Positions 1-9,275 of a stretch of 64,000 nucleotides of DNA are shown piece after piece; positions within the stretch are counted from its first letter, which is position 1; each line of letters begins with the position of its first letter. The position numbers and the translations under genes are program-made. The notes beneath the pieces are model-generated. The model was not told the origin of the DNA. It did no database searches and worked only from the letters and a program-made list of their open reading frames with translations. Origin of the DNA: JTS-AC122 sp050246015 (GTDB taxonomy: Bacteria > Planctomycetota > Phycisphaerae > Phycisphaerales > UBA1924); NCBI GenBank assembly GCA_050246015.1, contig JBFWWU010000007.1, forward strand, positions 1 to 64,000, written 5' to 3'.

Positions 1-88
1 CCCGGCCGGGTGCCCGAAACTCCCGGTTTCTCGCGTGAGAGCGGCGGGCGGCGGAAGAATGGACCAACGGAGGAGGCGTAAACGAACA

Positions 89-113
89 GGGCCGCGTCGC
101 TTGGACGCGGCCC
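89..113 (-). terminator. Intrinsic terminator after tRNA-Asn
   Basis: A perfect 10-bp stem (GGGCCGCGTC / GACGCGGCCC) with a 5-base loop lies just downstream of the tRNA on the minus strand and is followed in that direction by TGTTCGTTTA. The T tract is weak, so it could also be a processing hairpin. Confidence 0.65.
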
Positions 114-119
114 TTGAAG

Positions 120-191
120 CTCCCCGAGTAGGACTCGAACCTACAACCTACCGGTTAACAGCCGGTCGCTCTACCATTGAGCTATCAGGGA
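120..191 (-). tRNA. tRNA-Asn (anticodon GTT)
   Basis: The minus strand folds into a full cloverleaf: 7-bp acceptor stem (TCCCTGA/TCGGGGA with one G-T pair), D stem GCTC/GAGC, anticodon stem ACCGG/CCGGT around loop CTGTTAA (anticodon GTT), 5-base variable loop, T stem GTAGG/CCTAC with TTCGAGT loop, discriminator G. The 3' CCA is not encoded and must be added after transcription. Confidence 0.95.
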
Positions 192-995
192 TCTGTTCAG
201 TATCCGTACTTGAGATCGCCTTCATTGGCCCGACGCCTTTGGTCTCCTGAAATGTAGCCGCCGACGCTGGCGGGTCAAGGTTCTCGCGCCACTCGTCTAT
301 TCTCAGGACACCCGGGGTTCCCGGCCATTCGTTGTCGCGTTTCACCTTCCATTTCCACAACCGCGATTTCGCTCAAAGATCGGCCCCATTCTCTCCGTGC
401 TTGCTCGGCGCACGGTGCACCCGATCGGTTTCGGTCCAAAGGGCATCCAACCCGGCGAAACAACCAACTCCCCGCCGCGTCCTCTGCCTAGCCTCGCCGT
501 CAACTTCCTTGCCACGCGCCAAGCCACGCTCGGCGACCGGAATCCTAGATGACCGCTCGCACACCACAAGTCCCCCAAAGACGTCCATACCCCGAGGCTT
601 CGAACACCTCTCATCGTCACACTTCTTCCCAGTCTTGAGACCATTCATCCCGCGCCGATCACACTTCAGCGTCATCGCGATCGCTTCCGGAGACGCCCGA
701 AGTCGCCTTCCGGGACACGCGAGTCGAAGTTCGTATTGCTGCTTCGCCGCGCCGGTCGGTTCGCCCATGCCACACTTCACTTCGGGCCCGCTACCGCGAC
801 AACATCGTCTCGGCCATCAGTCACAGCCCTCTCGCGCGATCACGTCAGGTCCCCTCCGCACGCGGTGCCCATCGCTCTCGGCCCGTGATTCAGCGCGATG
901 AGTCAGGTTGAGGATCACCCCGACCTTTTCGATGCGACTCGTCCAATCACAAACAACTCACGCGCGCATCCGCGTGCTCGGGCGTCCCGCCGCCG
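192..995. other. Intergenic stretch with no convincing gene
   Basis: About 800 bases between the tRNA and the universal stress gene. Open frames here (the longest about 190 codons on the plus strand) have no recognisable domain, are rich in Ser, Arg and Pro, and look like chance frames of high-G+C DNA. The string CACACTTC recurs near 620, 660 and 771. No tRNA, strong terminator or clear promoter was found. Confidence 0.5.
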
Positions 996-1856
996 CTATT
1001 CCTCCGTCTTCGCCTGTTTCGGCACCAGGATTACCGGCGCCTTCAGGTGCGACAGCACGTGGCTCGTCGTCCCTCCCCCGGCCGCAAAGAGATCCTTGAA
1101 CCACGAGTCGGCGTACGCCCCCATCACCAGCAGCGCGTACGGATCCGCCCCCGCCGTCCGCTCGATCAGTTCCGCTTCGCTCCCCAGCGATCGGCTCAGC
1201 GTCATCACCTGCGCGTCCTTGGCGAGTTGCTGCGACCAGTCAATTGCCTCCTCCAGCGACAAGTCATCCCGCGGCACCGCCAGGATCGACAGCGGCCAGC
1301 CGGCCTGCTTCGCCAGGTTCCGCGCGAAGATCGTTGCGCGTGTCGACGGGATCGTGCCGTCGTACGGCGTCAACACGCGGTTGATCGGAGACAACGGCCC
1401 GCTCACCACCAGCACCGGGCACGGCGCCGATGTCACCAGCGAGCGCGTCGTCGAACCGACCCCCGCGCGGCGGAATCGCCCCTTCAGACCCAGCGCCAGC
1501 ACGTCCGTCGGCCGCGACGCCGCCATCATCGTGTCCAGCAGCATCCCACGCTCCACCCGGTGCGTGTACGTCACTCCCATCTGCTGGCACATGTCGCCGA
1601 GTTCCCTCAACAGGTTTTCAGCGTCGGCCCGCTCCTGCTCGGCGTCGGGCAAGTCCGCCGGCGAGAGCACCACCGGCGGCATCATCGGATCCGTCATGAT
1701 TGTCGGATCGGCCAGCAGCGCCGCGTCCACCGACGGCTCCAGCACATGCACCGCGTGGACCTCCGCGCCGAGCTTCTTTGCAAGCATCGCCGCGTACGCG
1801 AATGCCTCCCGCGCCAGCGTCGAACCGTCATACGCAATCAGGAATCGCTTGACCAT
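996..1856 (-). CDS. Universal stress protein, tandem UspA domains
   Basis: A 286-residue cytoplasmic protein with two UspA-type alpha/beta domains in tandem. The first starts KRFLIAYDGST and ends in a segment fitting the nucleotide-binding pattern (LGLKGRFRRAGVGSTTRS, then CPVLVV). The second starts RVLTPYDGT and ends APVILVPK, but its glycine loop (LFAAGGGTTSH) is less canonical. The length suits the two-domain class. Such proteins usually bind ATP or AMP and help survival under stress; the exact role here is unknown. It is transcribed alone, divergent from thpR with about 100 bases between the starts. Confidence 0.9.
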   Translation of the reverse strand: MVKRFLIAYDGSTLAREAFAYAAMLAKKLGAEVHAVHVLEPSVDAALLADPTIMTDPMMPPVVLSPADLPDAEQERADAENLLRELGDMCQQMGVTYTHRVERGMLLDTMMAASRPTDVLALGLKGRFRRAGVGSTTRSLVTSAPCPVLVVSGPLSPINRVLTPYDGTIPSTRATIFARNLAKQAGWPLSILAVPRDDLSLEEAIDWSQQLAKDAQVMTLSRSLGSEAELIERTAGADPYALLVMGAYADSWFKDLFAAGGGTTSHVLSHLKAPVILVPKQAKTEE

Positions 1857-1958
1857 GAGAACTCCCGCAGGACTGTTGCGCCGCCGTGCCTGATCATAAC
1901 CGAGCGACGCCGGGCGGCTTGGTCGTGGTCCCGGGAACGAGCCGGTTTACCATCTCGC

Positions 1959-2507
1959 ATGCCGCGCGTCGCCGGAGTTCTGAGGCTGTTCGTCGCGGCG
2001 TACCCCCCGCCCGAGGTTCGGCGCGCGATGTCCGCCCTGCTCAAGCCCCTCGACCTCGCGCCCCATGCCGCCGTCCCAGCCGATCAGGTGCACCTCACCC
2101 TTCAGTTCATCGGCGACACCCCCGCTCGCGACCTTGAGCGAGTCCTCGAATCCGCCAGGCGTGCGGCGGCGGGAACCCGATCCTTATCGCTCTCTCCACG
2201 CCGGCTGATCACTCTCCCCGACCGCGGCGTGCCTCGCCTGGTTGCAGTCCAGACCGACGCCCCACCGGTACTCGTTGAGTTGCACCACCGCCTTGCCCAG
2301 CGGCTCGCGTCGAAAGTCCGTCAGCGACCCGGCGGGTTCTGCCCGCACCTGACTCTGTGCCGCTTCAGGCACGACGCCCGGTCCGCGCGCGTCGATCAAC
2401 CGATCGCGATGGAGCCTTTCCCGCTCGGCGACATCTGCGTCGTCAAGAGCACGCTGCGCCCCACCGGCGCCGTGCACGAGATCATCGAGTCGATCCCGCT
2501 GGAGTAG
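1959..2507 (+). CDS. thpR: RNA 2',3'-cyclic phosphodiesterase (LigT/ThpR family)
   Basis: A 182-residue member of the 2H phosphoesterase family, which opens 2',3'-cyclic phosphates on RNA ends and can ligate tRNA halves in vitro. Both signature HxT motifs are present: HLTL at residues 45-48 and HLTL at 130-133, each in its expected strand. The N-terminus LRLFVAAYPPPEVRRAM matches the family start, which fixes ATG 1959 although the frame stays open far upstream. Its 3' end overlaps the convergent MauE/DoxX gene by 26 bases. Confidence 0.9.
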   Translation: MPRVAGVLRLFVAAYPPPEVRRAMSALLKPLDLAPHAAVPADQVHLTLQFIGDTPARDLERVLESARRAAAGTRSLSLSPRRLITLPDRGVPRLVAVQTDAPPVLVELHHRLAQRLASKVRQRPGGFCPHLTLCRFRHDARSARVDQPIAMEPFPLGDICVVKSTLRPTGAVHEIIESIPLE

Positions 2508-3078
2508 CGCCATGTTCGCCCCGGCGGGCCAGTAGCCGGTCAACCGAAAAGTACAGCGTCCGCGCATTCGCGATCGTCAGCGCCATCGCCATCAGGATCG
2601 TGTTCTGCACGATGTTGCAGACCCCGACCTGCTCGCCGCAGAATGGCGAGAGCTTGCCGAAGCAGCCGCACTTCGTGTCCAGACCTCTCATCAGCACCGA
2701 CGTGATCAGCGCGATGAAGACCACCAGCATCGCCGCCAGCACGCCGGCCGCCGCGCGCGTCCAGAATCCGATGACGAGCGAGATCCCCGCGACAATCTCG
2801 ATCCACGGCGTCGCATACACCGCAAGTTGGAACAGCGCCGGCGCACCCTCGGGATCAATCACTTTGAACGCCTTCACCGACGCCGAAAACACCTGCGGCC
2901 CGTTCTCCACCAGCAGTTTGTTGTACGCCGCGAACAGGAAGAGCCCCCCCAGCGCCAGACGCAGCGGCGGCGCGATGTACGACAGCACGCACGCCTTGTC
3001 CCGGCACGTCCCGCCGCAGCACGAGCCCGACGAGCAGCCGACTTTCAGCGGCACCGATGATCCAGCAGGGTTCGTCAT
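2482..3078 (-). CDS. MauE/DoxX-type cysteine-rich membrane protein
   Basis: A 198-residue inner-membrane protein with about four hydrophobic segments typical of the DoxX/MauE superfamily. It opens with a soluble cysteine-rich head (Cys15, 20, 21, 25, 30), and the loop after the third membrane segment holds CGCFG at 137-141 with further Cys147 and Cys154. MauE-like proteins take part in thiol-disulfide or electron-transfer work in the periplasm. Its ATG directly abuts the stop of the rhodanese gene, so the two are probably translationally coupled. The substrate cannot be read from sequence. Confidence 0.8.
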   Translation of the reverse strand: MTNPAGSSVPLKVGCSSGSCCGGTCRDKACVLSYIAPPLRLALGGLFLFAAYNKLLVENGPQVFSASVKAFKVIDPEGAPALFQLAVYATPWIEIVAGISLVIGFWTRAAAGVLAAMLVVFIALITSVLMRGLDTKCGCFGKLSPFCGEQVGVCNIVQNTILMAMALTIANARTLYFSVDRLLARRGEHGATPAGSTR

Positions 3079-3810
3079 TTACTCCTCCTCCTGGATGCCT
3101 GGCCCGACCTCGATCGGATACCCCGCGTTCTTCCACCCGGGGAAACCCGCGTGCAGCACGTACACGTTCTTGTACCCCATCTGGTTCAGGTTCTTCGCCA
3201 CCTCCTCCGATTCATCGCAGTTCCCGCCCAGGCAGTAGCACACCACCGGAGCCTCGCGCGGAATCGCATCGACCAACTTGGGGTTCTTCCCGTGAAACGC
3301 CGCCAGCGGGATGCCAAAGGCATACTGGATGTGCCCCTCTTCGTACTCCGCCCTCTTGCGAGTATCCACGAAATACGCGGTGTTCGACGTGAACAGTTCG
3401 TACCCCTCGGCGAGCGAAATATGCCCCTTCTCCCGCAGCGCCGGCGTCAACGTCTCATCGCCCGACCCGGCGCCCGGCGTCGGGGTCGCGACCGGCCCCT
3501 TCCCAGGCGGTGCGTCTGTCGTGACGCCCGGCTTCGCCGGCGCGTCCCCCGTCTTGTCCCCCGGGCTGACCGACGCGCCATCCGCCGCGGCAGGCTGCGC
3601 CGGCGCCTCTGGCTTCGACCCGTCCGCCCCGGCCGGCGCCCGCATCGCCCCCGGCGGATGGTCTCGCTTGGGAGCGTTGCTCATCGCGTCCTTCGGCGAG
3701 GCGGGCTTGTCCAGCGTGGTCCTCACCGGCGACAGTTTCGAATGCACGAACCCGGCGCCAAGGCCGAGCGCCATCAGGATCAGAAACTGCGGCAACAACG
3801 AGCATTTCAT
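3079..3810 (-). CDS. Membrane-anchored rhodanese-domain protein
   Basis: A 243-residue protein with an N-terminal hydrophobic segment (signal anchor), then about 100 residues rich in Pro, Ala and Gly as a flexible linker, then a C-terminal rhodanese domain (about 130-243). The active-site loop reads CYCLGGNCDES, with candidate catalytic Cys193 and additional Cys191 and Cys198. ATG 3810 is preferred over an in-frame GTG four codons upstream because GGAGG lies 6 bases before it. The domain probably faces the periplasm and moves sulfane sulfur. It sits between the DUF1573 gene and the MauE-like gene, both rich in functional-looking cysteines. Confidence 0.85.
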   Translation of the reverse strand: MKCSLLPQFLILMALGLGAGFVHSKLSPVRTTLDKPASPKDAMSNAPKRDHPPGAMRAPAGADGSKPEAPAQPAAADGASVSPGDKTGDAPAKPGVTTDAPPGKGPVATPTPGAGSGDETLTPALREKGHISLAEGYELFTSNTAYFVDTRKRAEYEEGHIQYAFGIPLAAFHGKNPKLVDAIPREAPVVCYCLGGNCDESEEVAKNLNQMGYKNVYVLHAGFPGWKNAGYPIEVGPGIQEEE

Positions 3811-3972
3811 CGGAGCCTCCACTGTGTGAGTCGCCGGCCCGGAATCACCACCCGCCCGAATCCAAGGAATCTGATCCCGCGCCGTCCACGTCTCGAACCG
3901 AAAAAGAAATGGGCACGCGGGCGTTTCTGCATCGCGCGTGCCCGAAAAGGATGAGGCGACTTCGCATCCTGA

Positions 3973-5184
3973 TCAGTTGCCCACCGGCACCGGCTTGCCC
4001 GGAACGTTCGCCGTCCCGGCCTGCGACCCGCGGATCGTCGCCGAGAACGGGATCCGAAGCGTCGCGTTATTCGGCAGATCCGTGTTGATCACCAGTTCGC
4101 CCGTGATCAGACCCTGCACGTCCGGCGTCACGCCGTTCAACTTGATCGTGTACGTCTGGCGGCCGTTCATGCTCGTCTCCTCCACGTCCGCCACCAGCAT
4201 CATGTCATCGCGGCCGTCGATATCAACGCTCGTCACCTTGAACGGCGTGTTGTTCCGGTTCTCAAGCGTCACCACGTTGCTGAACGGAACCTTCGGCGTG
4301 AAGGCACGCAGCGTCAACTTCGTCGGCGTGGCCTTGATGTCGCCCACCACCGCCGCGAAAAACACGTGGTTGTGGCTCGGCGACCGCTCGTCGTTGGTCC
4401 GGATGATCAGTTCCGTCTGGATGTCCCCGATCGGCGTCCCCGGCTTCACCGTCACCGTCACCGGGATCTGCTGGAACTTCTCGCCGTCGATGTCCACTTC
4501 GTGCGCCTGCCCGATCTGCACGTCCAGCGCCTCGGTGCGCTTCTCCACTCCCGTCACCGCGAAATCCGCCTTGCGCCCTGACACCGTGATCACCGTCGTC
4601 GAACCCGACTTGGAGTCCACTTCCTGCAGGTATGTCTTCTGCGGCTCGATCATCACCAGCGGCTGCACGTTCGAGTTGATCGTCACCACCGTCTGCGGCG
4701 TCCCCGGCGGATCCGAAAACTCCACCGTCACCGCCTTGGGGTTCTGTCCCCGCCGCCCCTGCGGGTTGAACGTGACCTGCATCTCCCCCGACTCCCCTGG
4801 CTGGAACGACTTCTTCGTCAGGTCGGGCACCGTGCATCCGCACGACCCGTGCGCCCGCAGAATCGTCACCGTGTGGTCCGTGTTGTTCTTGAACTTGAAC
4901 ACATGCGTCACCGGTGCCGTGTCCGGGATATTCCCGAAATCGTGCGACATCGACTCCCACGTCAGCGGCGATTGCGACGCTTCCGACGGCTGCACCCCGC
5001 TATGCGAGTCAAGATTCGGCTTCCCGCCGGGAACCGGCTGCGTCGCCGCCGGCGCGGGCGTCAGCGTCTTGGGCGCCGTCGTCGGCTTCGTATCCACGCC
5101 CTGCGCGATCGCCACGCTCGCGCCGAGGCACAGGCTCGCCGCGGCCATAAGAACTTGCGTGATTCGGGTTGACTTCGTGTGCAT
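3973..5184 (-). CDS. Secreted DUF1573-domain protein
   Basis: A 403-residue protein with a cleavable signal peptide (hydrophobic residues 9-27, AIAQG), a Pro/Thr/Ala-rich linker to about 75, then a DUF1573 domain. The hallmark start SHDFGNIPDTAPVTHVFKF is followed by the conserved GSCGCTVPD (Cys115, Cys117). The rest (to 403) looks like more immunoglobulin-like beta domains. DUF1573 proteins are common in planctomycetes and Bacteroidetes and of unknown biochemistry. It is the first gene of a probable three-gene operon with the rhodanese and MauE-like genes and has a long GA tract upstream. Confidence 0.85.
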   Translation of the reverse strand: MHTKSTRITQVLMAAASLCLGASVAIAQGVDTKPTTAPKTLTPAPAATQPVPGGKPNLDSHSGVQPSEASQSPLTWESMSHDFGNIPDTAPVTHVFKFKNNTDHTVTILRAHGSCGCTVPDLTKKSFQPGESGEMQVTFNPQGRRGQNPKAVTVEFSDPPGTPQTVVTINSNVQPLVMIEPQKTYLQEVDSKSGSTTVITVSGRKADFAVTGVEKRTEALDVQIGQAHEVDIDGEKFQQIPVTVTVKPGTPIGDIQTELIIRTNDERSPSHNHVFFAAVVGDIKATPTKLTLRAFTPKVPFSNVVTLENRNNTPFKVTSVDIDGRDDMMLVADVEETSMNGRQTYTIKLNGVTPDVQGLITGELVINTDLPNNATLRIPFSATIRGSQAGTANVPGKPVPVGN

Positions 5185-5231
5185 CGTTGCTGCTCCTGGG
5201 ATGAAGGGTGTTTCTGGATTGCTGCTGATCC

Positions 5232-5273
<42 letters not shown>

Positions 5274-5282
5274 GCTCGTTCA

Positions 5283-6344
5283 TCATGTCGCGACGAGTTC
5301 CGGCGATTCCTCGGCCCCATCCTGTTCATAGCCGAAGCGCCGCAGCCCGCCGGACATGTATTCATCAAGTGAGCGCCGCACCTCGTCAGAGGTCGCCGCC
5401 AGCCGCACGGCTTCCTTCAGCGGTTTGCACGCCCCCAGCCGCTTTGCAAACCAACTGATCCGACGCCGCACGTTCACCATCGCGTAGTGTTCCCCGCGGT
5501 ACTCGACCATCAAGTCCAGGTACCGCCGGATCGTCTCGATCTTATCGCTCACCGCCGGTTCCACCGGCTTCACCCCGGTGCTCATCAGCGACCACGCGTC
5601 CCGAAAGACCCACGGCGTGGACAACGCCCCGCGACCGATCATCACCCCGTCGCACCCCGTCAGGCGCATCATCTTCAGCACGTCCTCCGCTTCGCGGACG
5701 TCTCCGTTGCCGATCACCGGCACACGCCGCGATGACGACCGCACGGCTTCTACAACCGCCCGGATGCCCGCGTGCGATACCTCGCCGCTGAACTTCTGTT
5801 CCGTCGTTCGGCCGTGGATCGTGATCGCGCACGCGCCGGCTTCCACCAGCCGCGGCGCCAGCCACTCCGCCACCCCCGGCGCCGGCGGCGAATACCACCC
5901 CAGCCGCATCTTCGCCGTCACCGGCGTGGGGCTCGTGCCGCCGCTCACCGCCCCGACTACCGCTTCAAGGATCCGTATGGCCCGATCAGGATCGCACAGC
6001 AGTTTCGACCCGCCGTCCTTCTTGGTGATCTTGTCTACCGGGCATCCCATGTTGATGTCGATCACCGTCGCCCCGTGGTCGCGCGCCCAGCGTGCCCCTT
6101 TGGCCATCATCCCCGGATCGCTCCCATAGAGCTGCATCCCGATCGGCTTGTCAAACTCGTTCGTTTGTGCCAGGTCCAGCGACGTCGCCGTTCCTCTCAG
6201 CAGTCCCTGCGGCGACAGCAGGTCGGTGCACGCCAGCCCCAGCCCGCCGAACTCCCGGCAGATCGTCCGGAACGCCAGATCGCAGTACCCGGCGATCGGC
6301 GCCAATAGGAGCGGAGTTGCGAGTTGGACGGCGCCGATCTGCAT
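5283..6344 (-). CDS. dusB: tRNA-dihydrouridine synthase (DusB type)
   Basis: A 353-residue FMN-dependent TIM-barrel enzyme that reduces uridine to dihydrouridine in tRNA. It shows the family start LLLAPIAGYCDLAFR, the catalytic cysteine loop INMGCPVDKITKKDGGS (Cys101), the phosphate-binding stretch ITIHGRTTEQKFSG and the second flavin site GNGDV followed by DGVMIGRGAL. A C-terminal helical domain carries the tRNA contacts. Length and motifs fit DusB. It is followed after about 100 bases by the DUF1573 operon on the same strand, and read-through is possible because no terminator is visible between them. Confidence 0.93.
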   Translation of the reverse strand: MQIGAVQLATPLLLAPIAGYCDLAFRTICREFGGLGLACTDLLSPQGLLRGTATSLDLAQTNEFDKPIGMQLYGSDPGMMAKGARWARDHGATVIDINMGCPVDKITKKDGGSKLLCDPDRAIRILEAVVGAVSGGTSPTPVTAKMRLGWYSPPAPGVAEWLAPRLVEAGACAITIHGRTTEQKFSGEVSHAGIRAVVEAVRSSSRRVPVIGNGDVREAEDVLKMMRLTGCDGVMIGRGALSTPWVFRDAWSLMSTGVKPVEPAVSDKIETIRRYLDLMVEYRGEHYAMVNVRRRISWFAKRLGACKPLKEAVRLAATSDEVRRSLDEYMSGGLRRFGYEQDGAEESPELVAT

Positions 6345-6451
6345 TCAAGCCTGTCAGAAAACCCCTTCGCCCGTTCGGTTTTTGATCAATTCAGCGAGAT
6401 TCCAACGATATCACTCTACACCGGTATCGGCCGTTCACTGTAACCGGTTCG

Positions 6452-7798
6452 TCACTTGGGCGGGTCCTGCGCGCGTGAGCGGGATTGGCGCAAGTCTCGC
6501 CCCTCGCCCCGCGCCGCCGGCGTCCCCAATGATTCCAGGAGGTGATTCGGCAGCGCCATGGACGCCGCCGCCCCCAGAAGGCTCAGGCCCGCGGTCGCAT
6601 GGAATGCCGCCGCTATTCCCGCCGAATCGACGATCGCCTGCGCGCCCACCGCTCCCATCGCCGCCACCGACCAGGCGCCCCCCATCATCAGGCTTGATGC
6701 CAGGCTGGTTCGGTGCGGCAGCAGCCGCTGCGCCAGCGAGATCGTCAGCGGCACAAACCCCCCGTACCCGACGCCCGCGATGAGCAGCAGCACCAGCGTC
6801 ATCCCCCCCGGCGCCTGCGGGAATAGCGCGATCGCGCCGGCCGCCACTAGCGGCGAGAACACCAGCGAGCGCTTCTCATACCGCCCCGTCACGAACCACC
6901 CCGCCACCAGTCCGCACACGCCCATCCCGAGTTGCTTGGCGGCCTGCAGCGGGCCGCTCAGTTCCGCCGCCTGCTGCCGCAGTGCTTCGCTCAGCATCGC
7001 CCCCGCGCCGGCGTCACGCAGCACCGCCTGCTCGCACCAGCGGGTGATGAGAACGATCAGCGCGGTATCGACCCCGAACCGCAGCAGGTTGCCGACATAC
7101 AGCAGCGCCACCGCTCGCCAGCGTTCGCGGCGCTGCACGTCCGAAAGCGTGGCATGGGCCGCGCGCGCTGCCGCGTGCCGGTGCGGGATGTGATGGATCG
7201 CCCACAGCAGCCCGATCGCCACCATCAGTCCCGGCGGGATGAACCACGCGATCGCCCGAAGCCCCGCACGGGCGGATTCACCGTCGAAGTGCCCCACCCA
7301 GAACGGCGCGCCGATGTTCCCGGCGATCCCGCCCGCCATCCCCGCGCAGTAGAACAGCGCTACGCCGAACGAACGCCGGGAGCCCGAGAGTTGCCCCGCC
7401 GCCGCCGCCGCGATCGGGTGAAACGCCCCGATCCCCACGCTCGACGCGATCTGGATGAACAGGAGTTGCGAATACGAGCCCGCGTACCCGATTAGCCCGA
7501 CCCCCACGACCGCCAACGCCAGCCCCAGCCACCCGAAGATCCGCGTGTTGAACCGGTCGCTCAGCCACGCCGCGGCGGGCTGTACCAGCCCGTTGCACAG
7601 CGCGCCGATCCCAAGCAGGAACGCACCCTGCTCGGGCGTGAGTTTCAAATGCCCCTCCAGGACCGTCAGCAGCGGGGGGGCCGTGAACGAAAAAAAGTCG
7701 ATCACCGCGTGCGACACGACCGTCACGCCGAGTCTGGGCGCGCGCTGTCGTATCGGCGTCGCCGGCAGGCACGGAGCGTGTGTGGAGGTGGTTGACAT
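6452..7798 (-). CDS. MFS transporter, fosmidomycin-resistance (Fsr)-like
   Basis: A 448-residue inner-membrane protein with about 12 hydrophobic segments of the major facilitator superfamily. The loop after helix 2 reads WLSDRFNTR, close to the MFS D-R-x-x-R signature. The stretch SSVGIGAFHPIAAA resembles the Fsr-type motif around conserved FHP. The centre has a longer cytoplasmic loop with His/Ala/Arg residues. Such transporters export small organic compounds by proton antiport; the substrate is unknown. It is transcribed alone on the minus strand. Confidence 0.8.
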   Translation of the reverse strand: MSTTSTHAPCLPATPIRQRAPRLGVTVVSHAVIDFFSFTAPPLLTVLEGHLKLTPEQGAFLLGIGALCNGLVQPAAAWLSDRFNTRIFGWLGLALAVVGVGLIGYAGSYSQLLFIQIASSVGIGAFHPIAAAAAGQLSGSRRSFGVALFYCAGMAGGIAGNIGAPFWVGHFDGESARAGLRAIAWFIPPGLMVAIGLLWAIHHIPHRHAAARAAHATLSDVQRRERWRAVALLYVGNLLRFGVDTALIVLITRWCEQAVLRDAGAGAMLSEALRQQAAELSGPLQAAKQLGMGVCGLVAGWFVTGRYEKRSLVFSPLVAAGAIALFPQAPGGMTLVLLLIAGVGYGGFVPLTISLAQRLLPHRTSLASSLMMGGAWSVAAMGAVGAQAIVDSAGIAAAFHATAGLSLLGAAASMALPNHLLESLGTPAARGEGRDLRQSRSRAQDPPK

Positions 7799-7829
7799 CG
7801 CCAGCGGCGAGTGTAGGAACCCGCCGCAT

Positions 7830-9038
7830 TCACCCGCGCGCTCCGCCGACGACCACCGACCTGATCATCGATGCGTCGCCGAACCGGTACATCAGGTCCC
7901 GCTCGTCGCTGGTCGAGAGGAGTAGCAGGTCGGCGCGTGCCCCGGGCCGGATCACCCCGCGATCTGGAAGCCCCAGCAGCCGTGCCGGTCGCGCCGTCGC
8001 CCCCAGGATCGCCTCGGGGATCGGCACCCCGCATGCCCGGACCGCCAGCGCCAGCGCCATCGGCATCGACACGCACGGCGCCGAACCCGGGTTCGCGTTG
8101 GTCGCGATGCACACCGGAATCCCATTCGGCGGGCGCGCATACCGGTTATCCAGGTGAAACCCGCAGCATGGCAGGATCACCGCCGCCGTCCGGCTCCCCG
8201 CGATCATCCCCCAGTCCGCCGCCCCCGTCGCCTCCAGGTGATCGACGCTCACCGCGCCAAGCCGGATGGCCTCGCGGACCATCCCGAGCGAGTTGAACTG
8301 ATCGGCGTGCACCCGGATGGGGTGCCCAAACTCGCGCGCTCGCTCAAACAGTCGAACGCAGTCACGAGCGCTCCACGCGCCGGTCTCGCAGTACGCATCC
8401 ACCGTCATCCCCGGAAACTCCTCGTGCACCGCCGCCAGCGTCTCGTCGATCGTTCGATCGACGAACTCCGCGGGCGACGCCGCCTCTGGATCGATCGCGT
8501 GCCCCAGCAGCGCGGTCCGCACGACGGTCCCCGGCCAGCGCGATGCCGCGTCACCGATCGCGCGCAGCATCTTCAGTTCGTGCTCGGCGCTCAGCCCGTA
8601 CCCGCTCTTGATCTCGATCGTGGTGGTACCCAGCGACAGCGCCACGCGGAGGCGTTCAAGCGTGCGATCGGCGAGTTCATCACGCGAGGCTGCCCGCACC
8701 GCCCGAACCGTTGACATGATTCCCCCGCCCGCCGCGAGCAGTTCCAGGTACGACGCGCCTCCCAGTTTCCGCTCCCACTCATCCAGCCGCGAACCGGCCC
8801 AGCACAGGTGCGTGTGGCAATCCACCAACCCCGGCATGACGACGCCGCCCTCGGCGTCCATCACGTCCGGCGCGGACCCCGCGTCGGCTTGACCCCCATC
8901 ATCGAGCGATTCCACGATCCCATCTCGTATCGACACGTCCGCACGCTCCACCACGCCCAGTGGATTTGCCGGAGCGCACCGCTGGGGATCGAGCGTGATG
9001 ACCCGCGCGCGGCGGATGTACCTGACGGGGTGCGGCAT
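7830..9038 (-). CDS. hutI: Imidazolonepropionase
   Basis: A 402-residue amidohydrolase that opens 4-imidazolone-5-propanoate to N-formimino-L-glutamate, the third step of histidine breakdown. Metal ligands His75 and His77 lie in VDCHTHLCWAG; the substrate loop ERKLGGASYLELLAAGGGI, the GHA and HADQFNS motifs, and the late metal site ATNANPGSAPC are all in order. ATG 9038 fits the family start; the open frame continues upstream without homology. No other hut genes are in the window. The minus-strand gene diverges from the peptide-transport genes, with about 240 bases between starts. Confidence 0.95.
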   Translation of the reverse strand: MPHPVRYIRRARVITLDPQRCAPANPLGVVERADVSIRDGIVESLDDGGQADAGSAPDVMDAEGGVVMPGLVDCHTHLCWAGSRLDEWERKLGGASYLELLAAGGGIMSTVRAVRAASRDELADRTLERLRVALSLGTTTIEIKSGYGLSAEHELKMLRAIGDAASRWPGTVVRTALLGHAIDPEAASPAEFVDRTIDETLAAVHEEFPGMTVDAYCETGAWSARDCVRLFERAREFGHPIRVHADQFNSLGMVREAIRLGAVSVDHLEATGAADWGMIAGSRTAAVILPCCGFHLDNRYARPPNGIPVCIATNANPGSAPCVSMPMALALAVRACGVPIPEAILGATARPARLLGLPDRGVIRPGARADLLLLSTSDERDLMYRFGDASMIRSVVVGGARG

Positions 9039-9275
9039 CGGAACGCGAATCCTCTCCTGTGAACGTAGGCCGATGCGCGCCAATTCGCGGACACCGACCG
9101 AAATTCGCCCGGCATCCACCCCCGGGGCGTGCCCTCTCGGCCCGCTTGCGATAGACTCTTGGACTCGCGACCGACTGCACAATCGGGCCGGTCGCGTCGA
9201 GTGGATGTTCAGCGCCGGAGTCGTCATGCCGCGCGTTCCTCGCGCGGCGCAACGGCGAATCGCAAGGATGGTGTC

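Noticed and set aside
332..901. 190-codon open frame in the gap after tRNA-Asn
   Set aside because: Ser/Arg/Pro-rich with no domain, no ribosome-binding site, and overlapped by equally long frames on the other strand.
1047..1958. Upstream extension of the thpR frame
   Set aside because: Arg/His/Gln-rich sequence antisense to the universal stress gene; homology starts at 1959.
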